A stretch of DNA of 64,000 nt from Saccharina japonica (taxonomy: Eukaryota > Sar > Phaeophyceae > Laminariales > Laminariaceae), in the NCBI GenBank assembly GCA_008828725.1, contig MEHQ01002595.1, forward strand, positions 1 to 64,000, in the 5' to 3' direction. The stretch's first letter is position 1; each line of letters starts with the position of its first letter. The position numbers were made by a program, and so were the translations under genes. The notes below the pieces were generated by a model. The model did no database searches, was not told the DNA's origin, and saw only the letters and a list, made by a program, of their open reading frames with translations. Shown one piece after another: positions 10,901 to 21,846 of the stretch.

Positions 10901-13900
10901 CTGCAACCAGGAACGAGCTATACCGCAGGTGTGTGGCGGTGTTGATAGCTACTATGGTACTCCTAGGGCGAAACTGCAGGGGAAAACTAGACATTGCATC
11001 TTCACGTCACGACGGGATTTTTTTTTTTTCCCTTCCAGCAGTAGCTCGATTGACATCGGAATATTCGCACGAGAGGAGGCATTATTGTTGCTGCCAATGC
11101 CAGCCGTTGACATCTGCCCATGCTCACGGCCCAGGTGCACGTCATATTCACCACGCCGTTTCTCACCTTTCCCGATGCGATCTTCCAGATGAACGAAGCG
11201 GCAACCGAAGCCGAGATCTGCCAGTTCGTGATGCAATCCTACAGATCGTTCGAGCAAGGTATTTACGAGACCGCCTTTGAACGCCTTCTTACTACCGACA
11301 TACGTGGGGGTGATGGCGAGCCTTCCACCGACATGGCGTGGGGAAATCGGGCTGTCGCCGATTCATTAAGGGGGTCCAGCCCGCATTTTATCGCTTCCTT
11401 GATGCCGGAGCCGGGGGAAGGTTCGAGAACCTCGGCGATTCTGGGCATGATGACGAGGATGCTGAGAACGCACTCTCGTCAATTCCAACGGCTTGAACAC
11501 GCGGCTGACCGGTATGAGACGCTGGTCGCTTACATGAGTTCGCAAAATTATGTATGAGCCAATTGTTTTGTTCCTGAAATAATCATCTTGCTTGGGTCAC
11601 CGTGGGCAAACATCCCTTGAGGCGTGGATCCTACGTGTTGATGGTGTTCTATTCGTCTCGATGGGTCCCTTGTGCTTGGGGTTGCCTTGTAAGTTTCGTG
11701 TTGTTCACCATTAAACTGTGCACGACTAGGGGTTACCCTAACCCTAACCCTAACCCTAAGAAATTGCGACTACGACCAGGCTGCAACCTGGTGATGTACG
11801 CCTCCTTGTGTTGTAATTCGGGCACAAGCGTTTATCCCCCCTTACCAGCCATGCAGTGGTCAATGCTGCGATTGGCATATGTGTCGTCATTGTTTCCCTC
11901 TGTTGGCCCAAAGTGGTCAATGTCCCCCCGGAAGTATTTCGACAAGGATGCGCACAACGTCATTGATTTCCCCTTTGGTGTCCACCTCTGATGTGTGTTA
12001 TGCTGCAACAACCATCTGGACGACAGGCCAAACATTCGAGGGGGAATCGGCGGGCTCATCATTAACGGGTGAGCTTCATGCGGTTGCCGTGCTGTCTCGA
12101 TTCCGAGCTTGTTTGCCCACCCGTTGTGCAAGTTTCGGGTTTACCGATGCCCTGCCATTGCGGCACCACATCGTTATCGATTACATTGGTGTTTTGTGCT
12201 TACCGGAGATGAACCCGAAAGTCGTTCTTCTTCGGGGGGTACCGTTATATCTCTGAAGAGGACCACTTCCGTATGGACACATCAGTTCAAGCAACCGCCG
12301 ATTCCCGTTGTCATGTTCTTTCAATTCCCGGATTCCGCAGTACCCTCGTGTTCGAGAAGATCGCCGGGAAGGACATCGAGGGTGCTCTCGAGAAGCTTGA
12401 AAATTGCACCGACGTGCTTGAACAGTACCCAGGACTGTGCCGGTTCACAATGGGGTGAGTAAAGGATGCGGCTCCTGTCAGATTCCTCAGCATTGTGCTC
12501 GCTGAAAGCGTCCGGCTTGTATTGTTCCCCAACCTATATTCGAAGAGTTGAGTACCCGTATGAATCAGTGTTTTACGTACGCCCAGTACGAGTATCGTTG
12601 ATATTTTATTTTCGGCCACCTGCGATGGCGTTACTGGGACGCTTGTTATTTAGCCCAGGAACTATTTTGAGGGCCCAAAACACGTGCCTTACTCGGCAAA
12701 ACGGTCAAAACACCAAACACCAGGGCGCTGATCATAACTCGCATCGGAGATCCCCTCGGGTGTTTCGCAGATTTTTCTAAACTGAGTTTTTGTTTCTGCA
12801 GCGTGTTTTCGTTGGAGTTGTATGTTGCCAGTTCCTTGAAAAGACTGATGTCTATCCCGACATCCATTTTTTGTTATCAGGCATCGTTAATGGCATACAA
12901 AGCCGGCAGAGCACACTGACCGGTTGAGGAAGATGTGAAAGTAGGCTTTAGAGAAACCACGAGAACTGCTCCAGAACGTGCTCGGGATGCTCGGGGTGGA
13001 TCTCGAGAAAGGTGTTCTGTTTGCCCCCCCCCCCCCCCGCCTAAAGTTCTTATTTGCCGTCGCAACAGCGTGAGTCGGCAAACCCCGATAAGATCGACCA
13101 TCGGTAGCACTTTCACATCATATGCGTGAAAGTTATATGGGTATCACTATGGGGGGGCGGGGGGGGGGACATCGGTGCCCGCGGCACATCCAGCAAATTG
13201 CCGAGCGTATCATATTTCGCGAACTAACATGGAAAGTAAAAATGATGACGAAACTAACAAATTAAAAATACATCAGCCAGCTTTTATCAGTGTTACGGCA
13301 AATACTTCGAAGTATACTGCGTGCTGTGCGGTGCCAACGCTCGTAATTCGTTACACTTCGGGATGCAGCTTTCATATATTATAACCTGACGCTTCGCATG
13401 CAAGGTACGCTCTTGAGTTAAAATGGTCGGCTTGCTTTCCCGCGAATAACGCAGCGTTTACTCCCTGACACGAAACACAAGGGCCGATTCTCCACAAAGT
13501 GCTAGACTCATGGTATTGTACTACTCACATCAAGGGAAATGCGGTGTTGATATGTATCAACAACACAATAGTTTTATGGCCCACGCACTCTTGTGGCAAG
13601 CACTCACGTACTGGCCAGAGTAGATTATACTCAAAGTGGTTTGCTAAAACCATAGGCAATCGACGACTTGTCTTGGCGCTGTGCATAGTTTCGTGCACAT
13701 GTCTCAACGTGCCGCAGGCCTCGTCAACGCTGAGTAGAGCTACAGGTGCTTGGCTCACATACTCCACACTGTTCGCGGGCAAAACATAATTGACTATCGT
13801 ACCGTATCGACCTACCGTATCGACCTCGACCCAATCCCGGCTCCATCGAACAGGTTACACATCACGCACATGCTGATGGCAAACCTTGCGGTCATAGACG

Positions 13901-15277
13901 ATCCAAGAGCACGAGTGATTTACGACAAGCTGAGCGCAGCCTATAACTCCGCAATCCGTCCTGGAAGTCGACCAATCCCCCCTTTCGAGGAGTGGCAGGG
14001 GGTGTCTTCATTTTGCGACAACTTCTACTGCAGGTGGGTGTTCCTCTTCGTCTCTACGGTCTCTAATCGTGCCCAAGCAGGGACCGAGCAACTCTCTGTG
14101 GAGATTTCCCTTATCCTGTAGTTTGATGAACAGCATGTCACCAATACACACAAGTTCGAATTAACCTTTATACTGTTGACGGAAGGATGTTTTGGGCGTG
14201 GACATACTGTAGAATGTACTGGTATCTCTTCAACGAGAACGCTTTGTGTCAAGGTGTTCAATAATAGGCCACAGGTTTCGCATCTCGTTTGGTTTTGGGC
14301 GACTGTAGAAAGGCGACTTCGGATGCATCCTACGGTAGAGATACACCTTTTTTTTTGTTTCTGAGGGGTGGTGTTCACTCGAGGGACTCTATACCCCACC
14401 CTAAATTTTGACGAAAATCAAAGCGTCACCCGATGAACAGTCCCGTGGCGTAACGATAGAGCGAAACACATTGCGACACAAAAATAGAATTCCGACCATT
14501 TTAGGTGGAGGCGCCCCTGCATTCAGGAAAAAAACAAACACCCCAAACGTGCTACCTCCGTCGTAGTGTCTTTGGTATAAGCGGAAGGGACCACCTTCAC
14601 ACCTTGACCCGAGAGCACACGCCACACGATATAGTAAAGTGCCACTCTCGAAATCCCCACGTTGTTTCAAAACCGTGGCTGGCAGGTTGAATGAGCTTAT
14701 GGTTATGGTGAAGTACGAGGTGCCCTCTTGCCCCCTTCCACCCCAAGACTGCGTCGCCGAGACGCGGGGGGTGGAGCTGAACGACGCACTGGTGGATGAC
14801 CGACCACAGCCGGAGGGGGGGTCAGTCACAAGTTCCCGAGACGGGGCCGAGGGGAACTCTGTTGCTGTTTCTCGGCCCATGCATGAGATCATCGATGCGT
14901 CCAGACCAAACCGGGAGCCCGAGTTGGTCTCTGACGATGAATCCGTTGGGTGGGTGGAAACCATGTCATCAAGTGGACGGCAGACGTTGCGGAACAAACC
15001 ACCCGACCTGACGATTGCCTCGTCTCTTTTTCGCAAGGGCGCTTCGGAGCCGGTGGTCGACTCCGAGGTTGACCGCATTGTGGCCGAGCAGAGCAATCCA
15101 AGCAGTCGTACGGAGTTGGGAAGCCAAACAGTAGAGGCCCTTTCGCCGCCAAAATTCGGTATGAATCGCTCGATGACGGTAGACGGGATTGAATACGAGA
15201 GCATCGGTGTTGAAGATTGGTTGGACGTTACCCACGCCATGTTGGATACCAGCGGCCCTAGACAGCACTGGCGGTGA
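1943..15277 (+). CDS. Gene A: Zn2Cys6 (fungal-type zinc cluster) transcription-factor-like protein, 12 exons, 706 aa
   Basis: Predicted sequence-specific DNA-binding regulator in the nucleus. Exons: 1943-2061, 5035-5214, 7415-7516, 8077-8278, 8474-8547, 9512-9557, 10196-10276, 10821-10928, 11189-11511, 12341-12454, 13854-14033, 14686-15277. All introns are GT-AG, and the exons sum to 2,121 nt with no internal stop. The zinc cluster is C23-X2-C-X6-C-X5-C-X2-C-X6-C49, split by intron 1 between Cys4 and Cys5, with the basic KKRR run expected of the DNA-contacting loop. Exons 4 to 8 (about residues 134-304) give a helical region (FWCAVALGSL, YSRLAREALA, AWAILAYMHD) like the middle homology region of fungal relatives. 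Exon 12 is Ser/Gly/Pro/Glu-rich and ends near EDWLDVTHAML. The start is the first ATG after the conserved leader, matching the ATG of B and C. Exon 6 (46 nt) rests on comparison with gene B only. Targets and ligand are unknown. Confidence 0.88.
2137..3470. mobile_element. Composite inverted-repeat element in intron 1 of gene A
   Basis: AGGACACC at 2137 and its complement GGTGTCCT at 3463-3470 bound arms of about 150 bp that pair with mismatches (AATAAGAAACAGGAAATCTG on the left, CAGATTTCCTGTTTCTTATT on the right). Each arm looks like one whole copy of the short element seen at 26,370-26,549 and 57,058-57,219, so this may be two copies in opposite orientation. The ~1 kb between them is rich in GTACTGCAGTAC-like words and includes a C14-G-C5 tract at 2723-2742. 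No transposase is encoded. Confidence 0.65.
3471..5034. other. Remainder of intron 1 of gene A, no recognised gene
   Basis: The stretch includes a GC-richer patch at about 4,100-4,450 open on both strands (149 codons on plus, 95 on minus). It has no paralogue in introns of B or C and resembles no family I know. I see nothing else supportable here. Confidence 0.5.
7401..7414 (+). promoter_or_regulatory. Tandem 3' splice acceptor before exon 3 of gene A
   Basis: Two AG acceptors lie six bases apart (CTCAG then GTGCAG). Both keep the frame. Using the upstream one adds two residues (Cys-Arg). Genes B and C have exactly the same GTGCAG hexamer, so the arrangement is conserved. I modelled the downstream site. 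Confidence 0.55.
7831..7920. repeat. Short fold-back repeat in intron 3 of gene A
   Basis: It shares AGGACCAAATATTGT and the terminal GGTCCTATTTACTATGG with elements at about 19,085-19,178 and 57,829-57,917. The left arm is decayed here. Probable miniature inverted-repeat element. Confidence 0.55.
8548..9511. other. Intron 5 of gene A
   Basis: The stretch around 8,820-9,060 (GAGTGGCGGC..., GCTCCTCACATGAGGA, ACGAAACATGACTTCGAAG) recurs at 18,600-18,700 and partly at 20,160-20,230, so it is a dispersed repeat. It ends with a 19-base poly-C tract at 9455-9473, 38 bp before exon 6. Confidence 0.55.
9455..9473 (+). repeat. Poly-C tract (19 C)
   Basis: An uninterrupted run on the sense strand of gene A just upstream of exon 6. 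It replaces the usual mixed pyrimidine tract region. The gene B intron has a shorter C-rich stretch (ACCCCCCTCCTCTC) at the same place. Confidence 0.95.
11736..11759. repeat. Interstitial telomere-like repeat, four CCCTAA units
   Basis: Four exact head-to-tail CCCTAA units sit inside intron 9 of gene A. The paralogous intron in gene B lacks the array. A second, shorter GGGTTAGGGTT occurs near 24,820. This points to TTAGGG-type telomeres and is probably a relic of break repair. Confidence 0.85.
13024..13171. repeat. Poly-C (15) and interrupted poly-G tracts in intron 10 of gene A
   Basis: C15 at 13024-13038 is followed 113 bp later by G7-C-G10. The aligned intron of copy A' has G19 at 19,869-19,887, whereas gene B (near 35,480) shows only short G runs. 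The tracts have therefore expanded independently among copies. Confidence 0.85.
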
Positions 15278-15541
15278 GACCACCGGCGTGCGTTTTGTTA
15301 GCGCGCTGGTGTTTTCAGTTGTTTTGTATATTTATGGTGGACTGCGCAATGCCGGTCAACCGGAACTGATATTGTAGTTAGAGCTAAAAGCATGAGAGTG
15401 GTGTGCCGTATACGTACGTACTGTATTCCCTCTCTGCCAGTTATAGGTAGACAACACATTTTCACTCGGGACAAGGCTTCATAGCCCTCCCTCTGATTGG
15501 CCAGCGCCCCACCGTACCTCTTACTGGCTGCACGTGTCTAC

Positions 15542-15910
15542 AGGTACACCTCTGTGTCTACTCAACATGGAGTTGATCGACGTTTGGCTTTTTAGGTGTA
15601 CTTACAAATGGCTCAATCTGTGCCTATGATACGTGTCGCCCTCTTGCCATGTACGAAGTATAGTACCCCGTATCTTGATGGGCTAGTTACTGGATGCGCG
15701 GTGTTCTGTGTAACAACATGAATGACCCCCGCGAAAGGTGATTGAGCTGTCTGCCGGTGTCGTATGTCTGCCTGCGCGGGTCATCTGGCGTGTCAGTCCC
15801 GGCTCCGACGGCCCTGTGGTAATTTGTCGGTTGCCAGAAAAGGGATCAGTTGGTCCATTTATACGTAGGTACAATCGAACACGATTTAGTCGACACAGAG
15901 AGGTGTACCT
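15542..15910. mobile_element. Miniature inverted-repeat element (AGGTACACCTCTGTGTC family)
   Basis: The left end AGGTACACCTCTGTGTCTA pairs with the right end CGACACAGAGAGGTGTACCT. Further inside, TTTGGCTTTTTAGGTGTAC pairs imperfectly with GGTACAATCGAACACGA. Length is 369 bp with no ORF. The related element at 22,132-22,526 lies at the corresponding place after A'. Confidence 0.6.
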
Positions 15911-16492
15911 AGAACCTTTCAGCCAGCGATAGGTACGATCGGCAGCCCGCCCATCTGAGGGAAGACCAGGTAACACCTTCCTAGGGCAATATGTTGTGAA
16001 CCTACCGTATAAACGCCTCAAACGGCATCCAGTACGAGTACCTAAGTGTACTTATTTCAGGCTTATTCCATTGAGCGTACGTCGTGCTCGTCTTGTATGC
16101 GTTCAGAGCACCAATAACACAGCCCCAAAAATGAGTACAGATTTGCGGAGGGCAAAATGCGAGTTCATGTTGCCTAGCTAAACAGGTTCATATATGGTTT
16201 TGCGCGGTCATTGTCTGTCGAAGACACACGCGGTGCGTTCTCCCGGCAATGACTGCACCCCTTGTCGGAAGTTGTGGTCGTACGCCTTGAAATATTCCAA
16301 GGTGCGCGCAATATTTACGAAGTATTTATTTGTGACGTTTTGTTTTCCCTTTTGTTTTTGTTTTGCTTGTCGGAGACGTCCATCACAACCATGGTCCGGA
16401 ATCCGTGCCTTTTACTTTTACCGTGGCAAACTGCACGTGTACGTGTATATTGATACGTTCTTATCGTAGACCACACAAAACCTGTGAACAGC

Positions 16493-16636
16493 ATGACGGC
16501 ATACGGCGGCGGCGGCGGCGGCGGGGAATGGACAACTTGGCTAGACTATCCGAAGTGTTTGAGAAGTGACTTTGGGTGTGTTGATAGCGACCTAACATAT
16601 TTTCGCCGGGCTATTCTACTGCAGGGTTATTATTAG
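16493..16636 (+). CDS. Small conserved ORF downstream of gene A, function unknown
   Basis: The 47-codon reading frame begins MTAY, runs through seven glycines (GGC repeats) into GEWTTWLDYPK and contains RSDFGC and LLQG. The frame at 38,080 after gene B has the same order (GGGEWT, RSELGC, LLQG), so there are two diverged copies at equivalent positions. A GTGAG-like donor and a CTGCAG acceptor lie inside both, so this may be a first exon plus a short intron rather than a whole gene. I recognise no family. Confidence 0.3.
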   Translation: MTAYGGGGGGGEWTTWLDYPKCLRSDFGCVDSDLTYFRRAILLQGYY

Positions 16637-17554
16637 TATGTAGCTGGACCGTAGTGCGCGTAATGCGTGGTGTGCCCTCCGACCAGGATCCCCGGGGGGG
16701 CCGGGGAGTCCCCGGGAGGCCACAACTCGGACATGGAGTACATTGATTAGGGTTATACCAAGAGCATGATATATATATTTTAAATGTTGGTCTTGCCCAC
16801 TATATTCCCCCTTTAGCAGCTAGCCTGGCAGACCGTAGTCTTGATTGGAATGCCATGCAACGTGCAACTCAACGTTACTCGAAAGCAACGATGTACCAAC
16901 CATTGAAATCAGTTTGTTATCATCTATCTCCTTAATTAAGTTTGTTTTTTCGTGGCCTGTTTCGGCAGAGCAGAACGGCAGACTTTTGAACCGAAATACC
17001 AAAAAAAAAGCGAGTGGTTTGTGCCAAAACGTAACCTAGCATGAACGTGTTGGGCAACATGGTTGAAAAAAACACCCTCAACATCTTTCTCCCGGCGCGA
17101 AAAAAGCCACACACGTATTGTTCGACTCCGGCGAAATGGACCCAATTCCCGTCTCCCCGCCCGCTTAAACACGGCAAATAATAATGCCGCCGAACTCAAG
17201 GACGGTTATGCTGCACGCCGCACATACGTAATAGCTCCTAGCTGATGGTGCGCTTCGTTCAACGATAGCCACCGCCGATCGAACGCAAATTCGCCATGCT
17301 GCTAATGATAAGCGGGTCACGGTTCATCGGTAGGGTGTTGTAGGCTCGCCATGTACTCCCATATGCGGGTACGTACATACATATATACTATAACAGTAAA
17401 CGTACTTGTGCGTATACCGGCAGGATACACTGGATCCAAATTCATTATAATCATTTTTTACAGGTGGACTGGGCCTGGTACTCTCTTGATCTATCGCAAA
17501 AACACGAAATGACGAAAAGTGTTTGAATACGATCGGCACGCGCACTATCATCAC

Positions 17555-17843
17555 ACTACCGTGCGAACTACACATTGCTGGTAGTAGGTGGAACCGCCCG
17601 TTGTGGCCAAGGCAAAATGCTAGATTCATCAGGTCACCATACTGATGATTTACGAGTGTGTGTGGTTGTTCTTAGGAATGCCAGCCAGTCAGTCCAGAAG
17701 AAGGTCTTTTGCCTCCAGAGTTGCCAAGACTAACCGTCAGCGCCGAGAATGTCAGCCGCCGTGAAGGTGGGCTTGCCGCTCAACACTTCCTGGAGTTCAC
17801 ACGTCTTGGTTCGTTCCCGTCGTCGCTGCAAATGAATGTCCAG
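17555..17843 (+). promoter_or_regulatory. Promoter-side block of copy A' (paralogue of the region upstream of gene C)
   Basis: It aligns with 55,535-55,833 upstream of gene C. Shared landmarks are a CCAAGGCAAA box, GAGAATG-CAGCCGCCGTGA, and TCGTCGCTGC. In gene C it lies ~0.5 kb before the start codon. Here it is followed not by exon 1 but, after ~450 bp, by sequence related to intron 10, which indicates a large internal deletion in A'. Short ORFs across it are not conserved in frame. Confidence 0.55.
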
Positions 17844-18762
17844 CTGCAGTCGCTGTACTCACGTTATTCTTCTTATCATGCGAACGAAGCTGCGAGCAGT
17901 GAGGCCGACTCTGATGGGATCGGAATCCAGAAACCAAAACAGCCTTTCCCCTTTGTGATGGTGAAACCCGCACAAGGCTCCGCTTCTTTTTTTCTGTCCC
18001 GAAACCTGCCCGACGCAGAAAAAAAAAACGTGTTTTGGCACACAGCAACCACCGATGCCACGAGTTCTCGCCTCACAGAGCCCGGGTCGCGCTAAAACTT
18101 CCAAGGCTGTATGCTCCTCTTCTCTGAGCGTCCTCGCTGCCAAGTATGTGGGCCGTAGGTGGCCTGTGGCTAAAGGTCTCGCATATAACGTGAGGCCTGG
18201 TCCATTTATGTCTCAACTTTTTGCTGATCGAAACAGGGTCCTGCCCAACCCATATACCAAGACTTGAGTACTAGCATTTAATATAGTTTAACACACGTAC
18301 CGTACGAGTACAGTAATGGCCATGTATGACCATGCGCAATGTTGTTTCGGGAACGTTTATTCTCTCGCCCAGGCACTGTTTTTGTTGGTCCAAACCACCT
18401 ATCGTTCTCTGCGGGACAGTCAAAACACGAATCACCGGCATGCTGACTATAATCCCCTTCGTTTTCCCCCGAGATTTAATTACTCTCGGTGTCCTAGATA
18501 TGTCTGAAGCACCTTCACGGTTTTACGGAGTGCTGTTTCCTTTTTTCTCTGTGTTGCTACAGTAGTTCGACTGCCAAAACATACGGGCAATGGCCTTGTA
18601 AGAGTGGTGGCTTTACGTTTTGAGCCCCTCACATGAGGAGCTCAGGTATCTCACCCGAAACGTGACTTCGAAGGAGTTTGTTCGCGCAACGTGACCAAAA
18701 CTTTTATTCGCTGGTGCTACAACGAGTAAGCTCGATAATAAACATAATCGCGTTAACCAAAG

Positions 18763-19018
18763 ACCCGTGCTACGATAGAGGTATACCTTTTTTTGGCTGA
18801 AAGGGGTTTTTGAATGACAGGGCTCCTTAACCCAACATCGTCGATTTTTTTTTGTGTGTCGCAATATTTTTCGTTTTTTTATACGTAAGGCGACGGGATT
18901 GGTGATCGGGTAGCACTTTTGGTTTCCTCCAAAAACAGTGTTCGGGTGAGACATAGAGCTCCTTAATAAGTCACCCCCCTCAGAAGGCAGAAAAAACACG
19001 GTGCACCTCTACCGTAGC
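18763..19018. mobile_element. Probable miniature inverted-repeat element in A'
   Basis: GCTACGATAGAGGTATACC at the left pairs with GGTGCACCTCTACCGTAGC at the right. Similar ends occur at 14,327 (CTACGGTAGAGATACACC), 19,207 and 39,627 (GCTACGATAGAAG), so the family is dispersed here. No coding capacity was seen. Confidence 0.5.
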
Positions 19019-19084
19019 ATGCGTCCAAAGCGAATCGCGTTACCCGATAGTTGCTCATTTGAAGAATACACCATTACGGGGAAC

Positions 19085-19178
19085 CATGAGAAATAGGACC
19101 GAACGTTGTTAGTTCAAATAGGTGCATACATAGCTTTTTGTTTGTACCGTAGGTGCTATTTACTATGCTCCTGGAACT
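19085..19178. repeat. Short fold-back repeat
   Basis: The AAATAGGACC left arm and GTGCTATTTACTATG right arm match the elements at 7,831-7,920 and 57,829-57,917. Imperfect copy. Confidence 0.5.
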
Positions 19179-19868
19179 CCTCAAGTTAGGAGCTCAGAAA
19201 ATTCATGGTGCACCTCTATCGTAGCATGCGTCGCCTGATAACAGTCAGCCACACAATATTTAGCCAAAACATGCGACCCCTGCAGTGGGGGGAGTCGTAA
19301 ACCAAGAACTGCAATGAAATGGTCTATATGAGTAGGCACAGTATACAATGAACACGACTTTAAAATACTACAGTGATATCGATAGCTCTAGCCTATATGA
19401 GTAGGTACAGTATACAATGAACACGACCTTAAAACACTACAGCGATATCGATAGCTCTGTATTCCGACGATGTAGGATGGTGTTCCAGCGTTTTAATTTT
19501 TCAAACAAATGCTACGAGGTACCTCTCTTTTTTTGTAGAACGGGTCGGGACAGGCTGCTGTGCTTTCTACCCCGAAATCCAGATGTGTTGGTCTTCAGTT
19601 CTGACGTACAAACCCCACCGGAGAAAACTGATCCATCGAGCAAACAATCGAAGTGAACTCTCCAGGAACATAGAAGTCCCCCTTCATGCCCTCGGGGTGC
19701 CCCAGCGTGTATCTCGACCAGTTTATCTGCTTTGTTCGATGCATCGCTGAGTAAAATGCATAGTTGCCGTCGCAAACGCGTTATTAGTTGGCAAAATACA
19801 ATGAAATCGACGAGCAGTCAGACTTCAAACCATATGTGAGAAACCGTGAAGGTAGGCGGGGGTGACGC

Positions 19869-19887
19869 GGGGGGGGGGGGGGGGGGG
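19869..19887 (+). repeat. Poly-G tract (19 G)
   Basis: It lies in A' at the position equivalent to the G-rich tract at 13,151 in gene A. It is on the sense strand, opposite in base to most other tracts here (C on the sense strand). Confidence 0.95.
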
Positions 19888-20673
19888 AGGAAGACATTGG
19901 TGACCATGCTTGCGTCCATCAACTCGTCGAGCGTACCAACTCCCACGAGCTGAAGTGGATGACAAACAAAAAGTAAATGCCTAGCTTTCATCGCTGTTAC
20001 AGCACAAACCCTGCACGATACGATGTGATATCGAGCGTAACGCGTTACCAATTCGGGATGGAGCATTTCATGTATGACCAGGCACTTCGCATACAGGCGT
20101 CACCTCGAGCATCGGGGGCCGCCCTACACGAACTAGATAGGGCCAATGTCACGGTACTGTAGGGGTGGTGCCGTAGGGGTGGTGCCGTATCCTCTGAGCT
20201 CCTCACGAGGAGAACTCGGTACCTCATACGCTGCAATTTATGTCTTGTGTTCTCCTTTCCCGTGAGTTTCATTCAGCACCACCTCCGGCCCCCGGCGCCC
20301 AGCTCACGTGAAAGTTCTGCGCAAAGCGATTTTCATATGGTTGCCGTGTTATGCTGCACCAATCACACGAAGATAAAGGATGCGCTGATATGTATGAACG
20401 CCGTCAACCTCGTACTACCCATGCACCCTTGCGGCAAACGCGTACACACTGCCGACAATCGATTACAACATAAGTGGTTTGTGAACACCATGTGCCATCA
20501 CAGACGGAGTTTGGCTCTGTGCGCCGTTTGGTACATAATCACTACGTGCATCTAGCCTCCCCAACGCCGAATAGCGCTAGGGCTGCTTGGCTGACATGCT
20601 TGACGTTCGTTTTGGGCGAAACGTTCATTGTTTAACGTGTTGACCTCGCCTCAACCCTGGCTCGATATAATAG

Positions 20674-21846
20674 GTCACACATCACGCACATGTTAATGGC
20701 AAACCTTGCTGTCATCGACGATCCTAGAGTTCGGTGGATTTACGACCAGCAGAGCGCAGCCTACAACTCTGCACTACTTCCTAGAACACGACCTGTCCCC
20801 CCTTTCGAGGAGTGACACGGGGTGTCTTCCTGTTGCGACAACTGTTACTGCAGGTGGGTGTATCTCGCTTGCTACGGTATATATTGGCGTCGAGGCCGTT
20901 TTAGAGCAGCTCTATGCAAATACTATCTCCATGCCGCAGTTTGATACAGGTATACGACAGTAACCAACAACACAACACCCTTACCATGTTCGACGGGTGA
21001 TTGTTCTGAAAAGTCCTCGGGCGTGAAACTAGGATCGTTTCCTTGAACGAGAACGCTCTCTTTCGGTGGATTGAATCTGTAGAGCACGGGTTGCGCTTCC
21101 CGATGCGTTATAGTTATATGTTAGACAGGCGATTGTAGCGTATGTGGGATATGCCATCTTCACCCCCTCGTCCATGAGGAAAAACCAAGCACAACAATTG
21201 GGTCCAACTCTAAACAACACCGCCCGCGCTTGTATCAACCTTTGTCGACAGGTTGAAGGAGCTCATGCTTGTGATAGAATTCGATGATGCCACTCCCGCC
21301 CCTCCACCCCAAGGGTGCGTCGCCGAGGTACAGAAAGTGGGGGTCAACGACGCACAGGTAGATGAAGGGCAACGGTGGAGAGGGGCTTCAGCCACAAGCG
21401 CCCGGGAAGGGGGCGCGGGAAAATCCGGTTCGGTTTCTCAACCCAGGCATAAGACCATCGATGCGTCGACATCAAACCGAGAGCCCGAGCGAGCCTTCAA
21501 CGCGGAATCCGTTGGGCGGGCGGAAAGTATGTCCTCCGATGGACGGCAGACTGCGCCAACACAACCACCAGAGCCGGCGCTTGCTGTGTTTCGATTGGGG
21601 AGGGGAATTTTGGAGCCGGTGGTCAACTTCGAGATCGGCCGCATTGTGAACGAGCAGGGCAATCCCAACCGTTGTACGGGATTGAGAGCCCACGCGGTAG
21701 GGGCAGTCTTGCCGTCAAGGTGTAGTAGCAATGGCCGTGGGGTGATGATAGATGAGACGGAAGATGGCAGCACCGGTGTTGAAGACTGACTAGACGTTAC
21801 CCACGCCATGCTGGATACCAGTGGCCCTGGACTGGACTTGGAGTGA
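20674..21846 (+). pseudogene. Copy A': exons 11 and 12 of a broken Zn2Cys6 gene
   Basis: Exon 11 (20,674-20,853) and exon 12 (21,252-21,846) keep the same lengths, phases and splice sites as in genes A and B, and the protein is clearly paralogous (IDDPR, SAAYNSAL, PPFEE; later IDAS, REPER, GRQT). A TGG codon has become TGA twice: at 20,813-20,815 in exon 11 and at 21,787-21,789 in exon 12, just before the conserved LDVTHAML. Exons 1 to 10 are absent from the sequence upstream, where a promoter-like block is followed by intron-10-like DNA. I call it a pseudogene. A transcribed non-coding or regulatory role cannot be excluded. Confidence 0.8.

Larger units (their letters stand above)
15278..17260. 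other. Duplicated segment downstream of gene A
   Basis: Non-coding or weakly coding sequence that aligns in patches with 21,847-23,330 (after A') and 37,448-39,560 (after B). It marks the duplicated unit as gene plus about 2 kb of 3' flank. It contains one inverted-repeat element (15,542-15,910) and one small conserved ORF (16,493). Confidence 0.65.
18290..20673 (+). other. Intron-10-derived sequence of copy A'
   Basis: It starts with a stretch (GAGTACAGTAATGGCCAT, CTCTGCGGGACA) that matches 34,946-35,110 in intron 10 of gene B. Later parts match 35,180-35,700 and 35,960-36,280. Inserted repeats include those at 18,763-19,018 and 19,085-19,178 and a duplicated ~65-bp unit at 19,325-19,460. 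Confidence 0.6.

Noticed and set aside
11120-11188. Upstream extension of exon 9 of gene A as coding
   Set aside because: The frame is open in A but has a stop in the matching place of gene B, and both have an AG directly before ATGAACGAAGCG.
14401-15240. 279-codon minus-strand ORF opposite exon 12 of gene A
   Set aside because: It is the antisense shadow of exon 12. Gene B and A' show similar shadows because of codon composition, while splice-phase conservation supports the plus strand.
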